DNA of 64,000 nucleotides from Coprinellus micaceus (GCA_951394405.1 OX596343.1:2294001-2358000); one strand, 5' to 3'. Shown: positions 46,507-57,368, counted from the first letter of the stretch. A program made the numbers and translations. Notes: generated from the letters alone by a model not told the origin.

Positions 46507-47721
46507 GGCCACTAGGCCCATTTCGCGGCCTCCTGACCTAGCTTGAAATCTTGCTGCTGCCACCAAGTTGGCCCGCCGGCGATGCGTGCGTTCCAAGTAC
46601 GTGTGCGTCACTTGCTTGGGTCTTCACTCCCCCACTGGACTGATATGAACTCAAATAACTCGCTGACAAGGCGGCCATAGTATTCAGCGTAGTCCCTCCA
46701 CGTTCATTGGGAACATAATCAGAACCATCTGCCCCTCGGTCACCCTGTGGTCTCGAATAGGCGGAGAGGCCGCTTGGGGAGGCCCTTGCGAATGCGGTTG
46801 CACAGGAGGCCATGCACGTTATCTACTTCTTGTGTGGATTGCGCTTCAGATCGCACGACACAATGGGATGCGAACCTGGGGATGAGGTAGACACTTTCTC
46901 ACAAGGCGGATATGGAGACAGGGGGCTCAGGGAAGCGATTCAAGCTAAGCAAGGAGACGGGGATATTCAGGAGGGGACTCACGCGTGAAGAGGCGAGGAG
47001 ATCGCAGTGATACGCAAACTTATGATAGCATTCGAGGCTATCGTACGTGCGTATTTCCCCGGAGAGCATACCCGCTCGACTTTGCCAGACGGGACAACAA
47101 ACCGTAGCTGGTCGCTGGATCTCGCTCACGAACGAACGCCAGGGCGAATTCGAACCACCGATATTCAAGCCCGCAAATATTTGAACATACCCCCACGGCT
47201 ACCAGCCAACCTCCTTCGTGGCACCAAGCGATACTTTACATCTGACAGTAGGACCAAGGTGTGTCGTTCCGGGGTAAATCACCCCGCTTCATCACTTGGC
47301 GCCCCTCCTCCATTTATCCCTCGTATTCGATAGGATCTACCACAAGCGTTATCCTTGCGCCCGCTCATGGGCTTTGAATTCGACTCCATAGTAGGGGATG
47401 TAATCGCGAGTACTGTCGCCTCTCGATCCAATACTCGCCCCATCTCTCCGTTTGCGATCGCACCTGTGTTTGGAGGCGCCCGGTCGGGTGGCAGCAGGCA
47501 TGTTCACTTGTGTATCATGGCTGGCTGGTTGGTTGGTTGGTCGGTTGGTAGGGCTTACGACGCTGAGGTAACGTTACTGACAAAGTGGTCGTCCAGGGCA
47601 ATTGTTCTTGGGTGGTAAGATAACGTTACGTTGAAGAACCCACTCTGAACCACTCGAATACAACGACCTCCAGAATGCATATTTATTGTCATTGTGGGAG
47701 GCAGCGCGTGGACGATGGATG

Positions 47722-47728
47722 TATATAG
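47722..47728 (+). promoter_or_regulatory. TATA box candidate
   Basis: TATATAG about 60 bp before the ATG at 47788 of the putative membrane protein gene. Confidence 0.5.
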
Positions 47729-47787
47729 GGTACTTTGGATCTCGCCGTGGTCCACATTCCAACGAGCTCTTCACACCACAAACTATT

Positions 47788-48938
47788 ATGCCCTCTCCCC
47801 ACTCTGAGAATACCTCTCGAGCTCTAGAATTCAGACCCGCGGGCGGGCACTCCAATCCGTTCGGCAGGGATGTCGTCATTGAGGACTCAGATGACGGAGA
47901 AAGGGATGATGGGGCACCACACAACAGGTATGACCACGCCCATTGGAACGATGGCACGTTACATTATGTTGCGAAGCCGAGGCACTGACTACTTGGCGTT
48001 CCCTACCTTGCGGCTACAGCGACGGCCAATCCTCAGATGCAGACGAAAAGTCCCCCATCGCGAACAATAACGACAACGGCGAGTTAACCGGCCTCTCCCA
48101 ATTTGATCTCACCACGGACGAATCGGGGGATTCGGGCGCTACCAAGACCGACACTGTCGACTACTACCTGAAATTGGGCAGACCCATGGTGTCGGTCATA
48201 GTCTTGAATAACGTCGAAGCTGCTGGTATGTACCAGGCCTGCAAGAGGGAAGGGCATAAAGCACGGGTGAAGTTCATCCCTGGCGGAAAAGCAGTCGTCA
48301 TTCATGCACGCCTGCCCGGAACCTATCAGGAGGTCGCCCAGTTTACTCGAATTCGCCTCCTTTCAAAAGGCGAGCACTCAACGGCAAACTCCGAAACCAT
48401 TAGTCGACTGGAATCGTGGTCTCGAGTCCCGTTTGGCTCAGGCGCGCAGATATGGGTTTCCACCCTCACGGCGGCCTTGGCCGGCGCTTGCATGATCGTA
48501 GTCTCGTGCCTCGCATTCGGTGAGTGAAACTAGAATCGATACTTCACAGCGACTAGTGCCCTTATGGTTCGCTCAGATAGCTGCTTAGACGTAGTTGCTG
48601 CTCCATGGCAGATTATGGAACTCATTGTGCAACTTGGGCTCCTCATGCTGGGGTGTCTCCTTCACGGGGGCGCTGTCGTCATTCACTGTACGTTCACCCT
48701 CAAAAATGGGGTTTTACACATCGCTGATGCCGTGGAAGGCGTGTCGACAGTAGCTGGGTCTGTTACAAGCCTCGTCGTCACAGAGGCGGTTCTGCTGAAC
48801 GATACGGTGCACCACGGATCTCAGTCGCTCATCCGCTCGGCGGTTAGATTTTTGGAGACCTTCCTTGCCGAAGGTGAGCACGCTGCGGCGTCTTTTATCC
48901 TGGTGGGCTCAACTCATCCGTCGTCCGCAGATTTTTAG
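47788..48938 (+). CDS. Putative membrane protein, product unknown
   Basis: Exon 1 is 47788-47927 (MPSPHSENTSRALEFRPAGG, acidic VIEDSDDGERDDG). Exon 2 is 48020-48519. Exon 3 starts at 48550 or 48577; both keep frame. Exon 2 begins with an acidic linker, then YYLKLGRPMVSVIVLNNVEA, GHKARVKFIPGGKAVVIHAR and a hydrophobic segment, LAGACMIVVSCLAFG. Exon 3 has a second one, IVQLGLLMLGCLLHGGAVVI, and a Val/Ser-rich helix. A GTGAGC/CGCAG pair near the end may replace the last residues by IFRAR. Two membrane spans are likely. The soluble domain is unrecognised. It lies 1.3 kb upstream of the transposase gene and may or may not belong to the same mobile element. Confidence 0.55.
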
Positions 48939-49698
48939 AGCACGCTGAATCGCGTTGGGAATAGTTCACCCTTTCCCTTTCCCAGCTGCACCGGCTTTCG
49001 GTTGCTCTCGTACTCTGTGTTGCATTCTGGGAACTCCATCCCTTTCTCTGCTCCCACCTTTGATACTTGATCGGACTATAATGACAATCTTTGTACAGTT
49101 TCGGTGCACGCCCGCCGTTGGGCTGCATTCCACGCTGATCTCACCAGGGGCTTTTGTCGCAGCTGTTGGTAGGTGTCGGCTTGAAGTCCTTAGTTGACGC
49201 CTTTAGGCGTCCACCATCAGAGGGTCGTAGTGACCAGATTTGTCAGGATCGAATTGTTTCCCGCATCGACGCCGTGCAGTACGATTGACCTAAGCTCAAC
49301 TATCCGGGGTATGGCTATTATCAACTAAGTTTCCACATCGACCTTTATCAAGATGCGTCTACATGGCTCCATTGACAGATCACTTTAAAACAACCCAGAT
49401 TCGTGGGCCCATGAGTCGCGTATGCCGATGCTCGCAAGCTTGAAGCGGTTGGGCCGCCGTCTTGCAACGGTAAGAAAATGCCGAGCTCCAGGTGGTTTCG
49501 GGAATGGTACGAATCCGTATAGCCAAGGCAGCCGCATGCAGGGCGAAGATAAACGCCTCTGGCCAGACAAGGTCTGTTTTTTTCTTCTAGGCCTGCACTT
49601 ATCCGCCAAAAATTTGTAGCACGTATGCATACTACTTACGCTCGGGCAGCGAGCCAGGATCATCTCTGGCTCGACCGTGACAATTAGACGCCCAGCGC

Positions 49699-49754
49699 CG
49701 TGACCGTCACACGTCACAATGATATCCGTGACCGTCACACGTCACAATGATATC
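49699..49754. repeat. 28-bp tandem repeat, two copies
   Basis: Two identical copies of a 28-bp unit (starting CGTGACCGTCACACGTCAC), followed by another CGTGAC. Each holds GTGAC/GTCAC in inverted orientation. The position 450 bp before the transposase gene suits a subterminal repeat of the element; this is inferred. Confidence 0.8.
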
Positions 49755-50134
49755 CGTGACAGACTTTGGCGTCACTCGGAGATCAATTCTTTAGTACCTT
49801 ACACTTCACCAGTTCTATCAAGCCCTATGGTGTTCATGTAGACACAAAGCATGGCCAAGGATACGCGTGGATATGAGCGCTTTGCGCGTTTCAACTGGAT
49901 CTAGACACTTTGGTTCGTCCTCATGATACAGATCTATTTCTTCTCGTTTCTCGTTTCTCATTTCTCTGATGCTGGCTTATCGTTGTACTCATGCGACGGT
50001 ATCAGCTTTGTTCTCTTCTAGGTCCCGCCCTTGTTCTGCCCCCTCTTGTGTTCTTCGTACCAACAGATCTCGTGGTCACTCATGGACACCGTTGCTTTCT
50101 CTACCTGCCGTAAACTGTCGCGGAACGACGTTGG

Positions 50135-50142
50135 CTATATAT
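50135..50142 (+). promoter_or_regulatory. TATA box candidate of the transposase gene
   Basis: CTATATAT about 66 bp upstream of the proposed ATG at 50208. Confidence 0.55.
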
Positions 50143-50207
50143 GCGGACAGACGACCTTCCCTTGAAGCGAATTTACTCCCCTTTCTCGACATCTCCCCCT
50201 CCTTTCT

Positions 50208-53200
50208 TTGACTATGAAGGCCTGCTACTGCTTCACGTATTCCTGTAAAGGCAGGTCCATAGACGCCTCGACCTACAAGCGTCACCGGGACGCCGATCGC
50301 GAAACCCTAGCGGCTCAAGCTCAGCAAAGGTCTGACAATGCCGTCGCCGAACAGCACGGGGAGATAGCGGACTACATCTCCTCCCAGACTGCGCTTGGGA
50401 ATACCACTGGCCGATCCAATAGGAGTTCCGGTGACCCGTTCATTTTCCAAACTCTATCCGACGCCCTTCCCGGTATGCACCCTACACCTCCTCCTCCATC
50501 TGCATCCAACCGAGCGCAAGTACGCCAAATGATCACCACACTCGGGAGACTCGACGACGAGGTGGAATCCCACCTACGAAAGGCAGAAGCTTCGAGTCTG
50601 GAGTTGTCGCCGCCGCGCACGATGGTTGACACGTTTCCCCTTCGGCCCCTTCTCGAGGAGGCCCAACGTTTCAAGGATCAGATCGACCTCGTCAAGTTGA
50701 AGGCCCACGGAGTGGTGGAGCTCCGAGGCAGGATCCTAGAGAAGGTCGAGAGGAGTTTGGTCTCGTTGAGAGAGAAGGAGTCGGTATGGAAGAGTCAAAT
50801 CCGCCAAATGGAGGACGAAGTGACCAAGCTATCTCAACGCCATCTCGTTTATAATTCTGGTACGCTTTCCCTTCGACTGCAAGTAGCCGATACCCAAACT
50901 GTTCCTTCCTCAGACCACCACTTCCGAACTGCATTGGAATCTGCGAATCCCACGTTACAAGTCTTTTTCTTCGCTGTCATCGCCCTCAATGTTTTGTTCT
51001 CCCTCCCTCGCAGAGCCTGCAGCTTTTTACTCCAAGCTTACCGCTATTCCCTGCAACTCGCCTTTTCGCATGACGCGGCACTCTCCCAGAACGACCAAAA
51101 CATCTTGGCCAACATCCCAGACGATCCGCGGTCTATTTTGAAAGAGTTCCACTTGGAAGGGAGGCACACCATTCGCGCTGTTTGTCCAGATCCCCGGTGC
51201 CACGCCCAGTACGACCCTACCTTCGACGGCGGGAGCCCCATCCCCAACTATCCGCGCCACTGCAGTCACCGGGCATACCCAGGTGGAGGGAAGTGCCGGC
51301 AACCGTTGCTCCGACCTAAATCGTTTGGGGGCGTCCGCATCAGCGTACCCATCAAGACCTTCGTGGCCTTCAGTCTCAAGGATTGGGTCGCCAACCTTAT
51401 ATCTCGCTGGGGCGCCGAAGACTCGCTCGATAAGTCGTGGCTCGAAGCCCTTCAATGGGACGATGGCGCCCTGGACGATATATTCCATGGGTCAATTCTC
51501 CGAAATTTCAAGGGTCCCGACAACAACCTCTTCGGTATTCATGGAGACGAGGGGCACTACGTATTCAGCCTTTGCGTGGACTTCTTTAACCCACTTGGTA
51601 ACAAGCAGGCTGGGAAGAAGAAGTCCTTTGGGATCGTCTCCCTGGTCTGCCTGAACTTGCCTCCGGAGGAACGCTACAAGCCGGAGAACATCTTCCTGGC
51701 AGGGATTATCCCCGGACCCTCAGAACCCCCTCTCGACTCCCTCAACCACTACCTTTCACCGCTCATCGACGAACTTTTAGAATTTTGGGAGCCTGGCGTC
51801 TTCATTTCTCGAACCCATCGTCACCCCCTTGGTCGCGTGATACGTTGTGCTCTCGTGGCCGTAGTCTGTGACCTACCAGCTGCTCGCAAAACAGCGGGAT
51901 TTGCTGCTGTCAAACACGACTTCTTTTGCTCCATATGCAAGTGTCGGAAGAGCCGGGACGGCTACGTTGGAACCCCGTACCATGACTGGGAACGCAGGAG
52001 CAACTCCGAGTGCAGGCACCATGCGGGGGAATACAAGAACGCGACCGACGAGAACTCGAGGCTTGCGGCATTTAACGCCCATGGAGTCCGCTGGTCTGAA
52101 CTCCTCCGCCTACCATACTTCGATCCGTCGCGGTTTGTCATCGTCGACGCCATGCACAACCTCTTCCTTGGGCTTATCCAAGAGCACTGCAAGAACATCC
52201 TTGGAATTCGCTTCTCCCCCACGGCCGCCGAGAAGGTTCTCAACATACCCCTTGATGGCAATTGGGAGTTATTTCCGCCCAACGAGCAGACCGCGGTCCT
52301 ATATCTCAGGTCTCAGTTGGAAGGCCCATTTGAAGACGACAGGGAGGGGTACATCAAGCGGTTCGAACGCCGGAAGATCGCAGCACTTCGCTATATGACG
52401 GGCATTATCGGAGTTACCGTGAACAGCAAGCGCAAGTCACCAACCAAAATCGAGTTGGCTACCGCCCTTGTCGATTGGCGTCTGCGGCAGCTCGCTGCGG
52501 ATCCGACCGCGTTCGCTTCCTCACTTTCCGCCGGCCACATCCTCTCAAAATCGGACATCGATGCTATTCGCGAAGACATCGCCTCGATGGTTACCCCCTC
52601 CTGGACGACCTCGATCCCCGCCGACCTGGGCAATCCTAGTCACGGAAAGCTGAAGGCTGACCAATGGAGGTTGCTCGGCACGGTCTACCTCCCCGCCTCT
52701 CTTATTTTACGATGGGGGGCACTCCGAGACAACGATCCAAAGAGTCGGACTAGGCGTCGCCTTCTGAGTGTCACCATGTCGCTCCTCTCGGCCATCTCAA
52801 TCGCAACTGCGCACAGCACCTCTGCTGAACGCGCCTCTCTCTATCTCACCCATCTTCAGCACTACGTCGACGGGGTTAAGGAACTGTTCCCCAATTACCG
52901 CTTCCGACCAAATCATCACATGGCGTTCCATATCCATGAATATCTGCTCATGTATGGGCCTGTTCACAGTTGGTGGTGCTTCCCCTTTGAACGCATGATT
53001 GGAATGCTACAGCGAATCCCTCACAATGGGAAGCTTTGTACGTACCTCCGTTAATGCTACCTGTGTTTAGTATCTGATTTCATCATAGCGGAATACGAGG
53101 AGACAATCGCCCTGTCATTTACAAGGAGCTCCAATCTCCGAGGCATGCTCCAGAAGACCCATTGTCCGCCGTCGCTCCGCAACGTCCGACCCTTCTTTGA

Positions 53201-53759
53201 ACGGTTGATCGACACTCACGCGAGGAATCTCATCCGCCCGACCGTCTTCCCGGACTCGGAGGACGCGCAGGATGAGGACGACCTTGACCCTTTCACCGTG
53301 GCGTCTGCCTGGTCGGGGAAAACAACGAAACTTCCTCAAGACATCTTATCAAATCTCAAAGATTCCCCCAGCCCCCGTATCTTACACGGCGTGCTTTCGT
53401 CGTACATGAACATTCGAGGGTTCACAGTCAGCACCCACTCTCGCCACGCTGGAAACAGCCAAGTGATGATCGCCTGTTCCGACGATGGAATTCCGAGGCC
53501 TGCCATTGTCCAGAGGATCTTTCAGGTGGAGACTTCTCCAAATCAGATAGCCACGTACCTTTTGGTGGAGGAACTCTTTGCGGCGCAGGTTGCTCATGAT
53601 CCTTTCATCGGCTACCCTTCTCTCAGAATGGGTATGTTTAGGCAGGCAGGCTCTCTGCGCATAATCGAGCCAGACGCTATTCGTTCTCACTTTGCAGCAC
53701 TTGACGCACCTTGGGGAGGTGTGAATCTGCGGTTGGTGATTTCGTTGTCCCGTTCATAG
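50208..53759 (+). CDS. Plavaka/Tnp2-type transposase (CACTA superfamily)
   Basis: Two exons, 50208-53037 and 53089-53759, joined across a 51-nt intron (GTACGT...CATAG), give about 1,166 residues. The N-terminus has a zinc-finger-like MKACYCFTYSCKGRSI with a following KRHRDAD. The central part shows family landmarks: CPDPRCHAQY, CRQPLL, FVAFSLKDWVANLISRWG, VCDLPAARKTAGFAAVKHDF, CSICKCRKSRDG, HHAGEYKNATDEN, FVIVDAMHNLFLGLIQEHCK and FRPNHHMAFHIHEYLLMYGP followed by WWCFPFERMIGMLQ. The DAMHNLFLGL segment holds the expected catalytic Asp of the DDE-type core. A 54-nt GTACGC...CTCAG segment at 50860-50913 has no stop and may be a third, in-frame intron. No frameshift or stop was seen, so the gene may encode active transposase. 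The element's terminal inverted repeats were not located. Confidence 0.85.
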
Positions 53760-54732
53760 TCGAGAGGTCCTTTATCTACGATTGTAGTCGATAGCGAGGA
53801 GGAATTCATGCTGAGTATGTCCGTTAAACGTTAAATGTTCATCAAGGACACGCGGTGTGGAACGAGCCAAACGCGTATGTCCTGGCCTGCACTGGGAGCC
53901 ATACCCTCCCACCTCGGTGTATCCGTTCGCATTCACGCCCCCGCTATGGTTTCTTCCGTCAACTCGGGGGCCAGGGCGGGCCATTTTAAGCCCATTAATC
54001 GCGTTTATGCAGGGGAAACCGCCCCGTGAATGAGCTGCGTAAGATCGGCAGGCCATTCGCCAGATTCCACTCGTTGCCCACCCTACTCGGCGCTACGAGG
54101 AAGGCACCGCATTTGGGCCCGGTGTATATCGCTTTGATCTAAGTCATTATAAATAGCGTGCCGCTGAACGTTCGCTCAGCGGGCGCCCAGCGGGCGCCCA
54201 GCGGGCGATGACTTCTGACCTTGGCTAAGGTTGACTTTCTGCCCTCGATTCTGCGCTCGTCAATATAGCCGGCAAGAACCGAAATGTTGACAGGGGGGAT
54301 AACCCCCGCAATAGGCAAGTTGCTCCCATGGGTAAAACACACCTTATGGCAGCGCTTATTGTCTGAGGCTCGAAGCGAGCCAGAAACCAACAATCTGCAT
54401 CGCTTATTGCCCGCGGTGAAAAGCGACACTTTACTCGGTATATAGACATTGACAAAAATACGCTTTTTGCCCTTGGACGTAATTTCATTAGAATTCCGAA
54501 TTTTCCCAAATTACCCCACCGTGGAAAAATACACTTGTTCCCCTGTCCAAAACGCTCCCCAGAATTTGGCTTTTTGCGAACCCATTTTCCCCGCCTTTTG
54601 CCTTAGTCAATTAAACCTCCGGCCAGCAGTGTTCCTTCCACCACCAGCCCGACCTCGTCACACTTTCGCACCTCCTCCCAAGCGACACTCGTTCTCTATT
54701 GTCCATTCTCGGCGATCCTTTCTCTGAAGGCA
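53760..54732. other. Intergenic, possible transposon-derived sequence
   Basis: No gene. The stretch has related short motifs: AGCGCTTATTG (54352), TCGCTTATTG (54400), AAAAGCGACAC (54420), ACGCTTTTTGC (54460) and GGCTTTTTGCG (54571), which look like a subterminal repeat family. An AT-rich tract lies at 54480-54540. Confidence 0.35.
54177..54206. repeat. 11-bp tandem repeat
   Basis: CAGCGGGCGCC occurs twice in full and a third time in part, just after CGCTGAACGTTCGCTCAG. Intergenic. Confidence 0.75.
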
Positions 54733-56154
54733 ATGCTCTCGCTCTCCGACCGTTATTCCCGCACGTCAAAGTACCTTTTCTGGGGATGTCCAGGCACACC
54801 ACCGCCTGTACCCTGGCACGAAAGCCAACGTCCACCAGAGGACGCAACTAGGGCGGGAGGGTCTGATTCGTCTCCTCCTATCGGCGCCGGCGCGGACACC
54901 ATTATCGAGCCATCAGTCATCGCCGAGCGACTCCCTCCTGCCGAACATCAGCTTCACGTAGGCCCTGAGGAAGACCCCGCACCACAAGAACGACTCACGG
55001 ACCTTCAACTTAATTCCGCGAGAACCCCCATTTCCACAACAGCGCGTGAAATGTCGGGAGAACACTCTCGTCGGGTTCCATCCTTCTCCCCATTGGTCAT
55101 CGGCGACCCTCCACCTTCACCCCTTCAAGCGGACAACCCTCGAGCCTGTTTCCGAGAGGATATGGATGAGCAGCATACCGGCGTCGATCCGCTTGGCTCA
55201 CAAGCGCGTCCAAATATAACCACATCATGTACGGCGCCCGTAGTCAGATTGCTGAGCGTCTTGCTGAAGTATGTTCTCGTTTTCCTAGTCCCCTCTCAGC
55301 TCGCATCCTCGCCAACGGTGACAAGCTTAGCTGGTCCCCCTCAAGCGACCCAGAACATTTTCCCGAATGCCTCAAATGTCAATATCGGCGAGGTCAATAG
55401 CTACGTTTTCAGTGCGCCAGGGGGTATGCTCCAGCCTCAAAGTGTTCGAGTGTTGAAATGGGAATTGAGGCTGTTAATTTAGATCAGCAAACACAAATGC
55501 TCGTCCAATTTCTCCAAGCGAGCATCGCCCAGCGCAGTTTCTCACAATCCGTCGGATATCACCAGGAAAACAGGGTCACCATCACCGACGCTCTTGGCGA
55601 TAAGATAGTCCTGCCACCTAGTATCATGCGTGAATTCTCAGTATGGATAGCTGTTATCTGCCTAGTCCCTGGTGCTAACATAACCAAAGGATGTTCACGA
55701 CTTCATGCTGAAGCATTTCCGCAACGGAAAGATAGGGGAGGAGCGCGTGGCTGAGCACAGGTATTGTGTTGTATCCGCGCGCTATGGGACCCTTGTCAAT
55801 CCCAACAATTGGGACCAGGTTTTAGGCTCAGGTGAGGGACTAATCATGTGCATGAAAGTTGAGAGGGTATGGGTAAGGTCAGTGAAAAACACTTGCCCCC
55901 AATGTGGCAAGACTAGACTTGGGATATCATGTGAAAGTGATGGTTGGGTGAAGTGGTAAGTGTCCCATTTCTGCTTGATCAGTTTTTGCTGTGCACTGAG
56001 CATTATTTTGTGTAGTCGAAGATGTACCAAGTCATTCCCATGCTCAAGCAATGAGCCTCAAATAGGTTTCAGTCCTCCAGACCAAGACAAGGGGATTGGA
56101 ACTTTCCGACATGTCCAGCAAACTTTTGTCCAAGTGGGCATTTTATACTTATAA
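54733..56154 (+). CDS. Fungal ubiquitin-like-domain protein
   Basis: Four exons (54733-55441, 55483-55640, 55690-55955, 56016-56154) join in phase to about 423 residues. The N-terminal 180 residues are disordered and Pro/Ser-rich. A hydrophobic stretch (LLSVLLKYVLVFLVPSQLA) is followed by IFPNASNVNIGEVNSYVFS. The ubiquitin-like part comes next: NRVTITDALGDKIVLPPSIM, DVHDFMLKHFRNGKIGEERV, YCVVSARYGTLVNPNNWDQV and LIMCMKVERVWVR. It ends in a Cys cluster, CPQCGKTRLGI...W-V-K-C-RRCTKSF. I recall this order (NAS-type motif, ubiquitin-like domain, Cys-x2-Cys pairs) as an Agaricomycete family related to the ULD domain of fungal NACHT or Goodbye-type proteins; function unknown. The first intron is only 41 nt. 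The gene runs straight into the microexon-like repeat array, which may be part of the same transcript. Confidence 0.7.
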
Positions 56155-56170
56155 ATGAATGCTGCTAACA

Positions 56171-56940
56171 ACTCTCCAGCAAGTATGTTGCAATGCCTCT
56201 TAACATGTGTGGGTATGGGTGGAATTACTGATCTGGCCCTTTCCCCACTCTCCAGGCAGTATGTTGCCATGCCTCTTGATGTGCCAGGTGAAAGTGCTGA
56301 TCTGGCCCTTTCCTCACTCTCTAGTGGGTATGTTTCTATGCCTCTTGATATGCCAGGTGGAAGTGCTGATCTGGCCCTTTCCTCACTCTCCAGTCGGTAT
56401 GTTTCCATGCCTCTTGACGTGCCAGGTGGAATCACTGATCTGGCCCCTTCCTCACCCTCCAGCCGGTATGTTGCCGTGCCTCTTGATGCCTCAGGTGGAA
56501 CTGCTGATCTGGCCCTTTCCTCACTCTCCAGCCGGTATGTTGCCATGCCTCTTGACGTGCCAGGTGGAATTGCTGATCTGGCCCTTTCCTCACTCTCCAG
56601 TTGGTATGTTGCCATGCCTCTTGACGTGCCAGGTGGAATTGCTGATCTGGCCCCTTCCTCACTCTTCAGGCGGTATGTTGCCATGCCTCTTGATGTGCCA
56701 GGTGGAATTGCTGATCTGGCCCCTTCCTCACTCTTCAGGCAGTATGTTGCCATGCCTCTTGACTTGCCAGGTGGAATCACTGATCTGGCCCTTTCCTTAT
56801 TCTCCAGCGGGTAAGTTGCCATGCCTCTTGGTGTGTCAGGTGGAAACACTGATCTGGCCCTTTCCTCACTCTCCAGTTTGTATGTTGCTATGCCTCCTGA
56901 TTCATGCAGCTGGACACTGACTTCATTCCTTTCTCAGCAA
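56171..56940 (+). repeat. 69-bp tandem array of intron-like units (microexon ladder)
   Basis: Eleven units, most exactly 69 bp long; the core reads CTGATCTGGCCC...TCACTCTCCAG. Every unit has an acceptor-like CAG (or TAG once), then exactly three bases, then a donor GTATGT (GTAAGT once). Donors lie at 56183, 56259, 56328, 56397, 56466, 56535, 56604, 56673, 56742, 56811 and 56880. The triplets are CAA, GCA, TGG, TCG, CCG, CCG, TTG, GCG, GCA, CGG and TTT, so they vary while the splice-like signals are kept. Because 69 is divisible by three, frames on both strands stay open through the array (219 codons plus, 263 codons minus). These are by-products of periodicity, not evidence of protein. Confidence 0.85.
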
Positions 56941-57368
56941 GTAAGTTATCATCCCTCTCAACTTCCCATTAGCTCCCACATGTGGATTCTCTGATTGTCC
57001 ACTATCCCCTGTTCAGAAAGTAAGTCCTTCATTGTCCTAAACATCTATCTTCTGTACTTACCCTTTTACAGTGGGTATGTTATCACACATATATGTCAAT
57101 ACCACCCACATACTAAGTTGTTTATGGGTCTTGTCACTCCCCCTGTATTCAGGATGATGCCAGGAAGCAAGAAGAGTCAAGATGTGAGTACCTTTCCCTC
57201 CACACTGGCCCTCTTGCTAATTATCCTCACTCACAGTTGAAGAACTGCCATAGTGGGCCACCTCAACTTCAAGTACAAGACTACCAGTGTATGAATAACA
57301 AGTCCTGGTATGTCTTGTACACAAGCTACCCTCTCTGACTACTTATAACTGATCCAGTTCAGCAAGTA
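56941..57368 (+). other. Continuation of the ladder by non-repetitive intron-like segments
   Basis: After the array the same layout continues without sequence repetition. Microexon-like triplets are CAA (56938-56940), AAA (57017-57019) and TGG (57072-57074), each between a YAG and a GTAAGT or GTATGT. Then come exon-like blocks 57153-57183 (31 nt) and 57237-57307 (71 nt), bounded by TATTCAG/GTGAGT and CTCACAG/GTATGT, and another CAA at 57363-57365 before a weaker GTAACA. The intervening segments are 52-78 nt, the normal intron size here. Confidence 0.6.

Larger units (their letters stand above)
42241..47721. other. Poorly resolved stretch, weak coding signals
   Basis: No confident gene. Suggestive segments are: plus 43780-43918 (RAIVKEGGEKVALLEDIRDQ, with an in-frame TAG upstream); minus 44100-43940 (KAAPPPPPQPPQPTNGHKEL); minus 44347-44144 (Ser/Pro-rich); plus 45080-45260 (VATCEALFEARRLQLNTHSL) downstream of a TATATAAG at 44965; and plus 46201-46506. 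A GGTT-rich microsatellite lies at 47521-47549. The strand of the gene(s) around 43.5-45 kb is undecided. Confidence 0.3.

Noticed and set aside
47130..47175. Possible tRNA fragment (GAATTCGAACC)
   Set aside because: The T-stem pairs poorly and no other cloverleaf parts are present.
49600..54700. CACTA-type terminal inverted repeats of the Plavaka element
   Set aside because: I looked for matching inverted ends on both sides of the transposase gene and found none that I could support by eye.
56058..56849. A 263-codon minus-strand frame and 219- and 237-codon plus-strand frames through the 69-bp array, resembling a repetitive protein
   Set aside because: A 69-bp period keeps any stop-free frame open on both strands. 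Frames open on both strands at once, and a sequence dominated by splice-like signals, argue against real repeat proteins.
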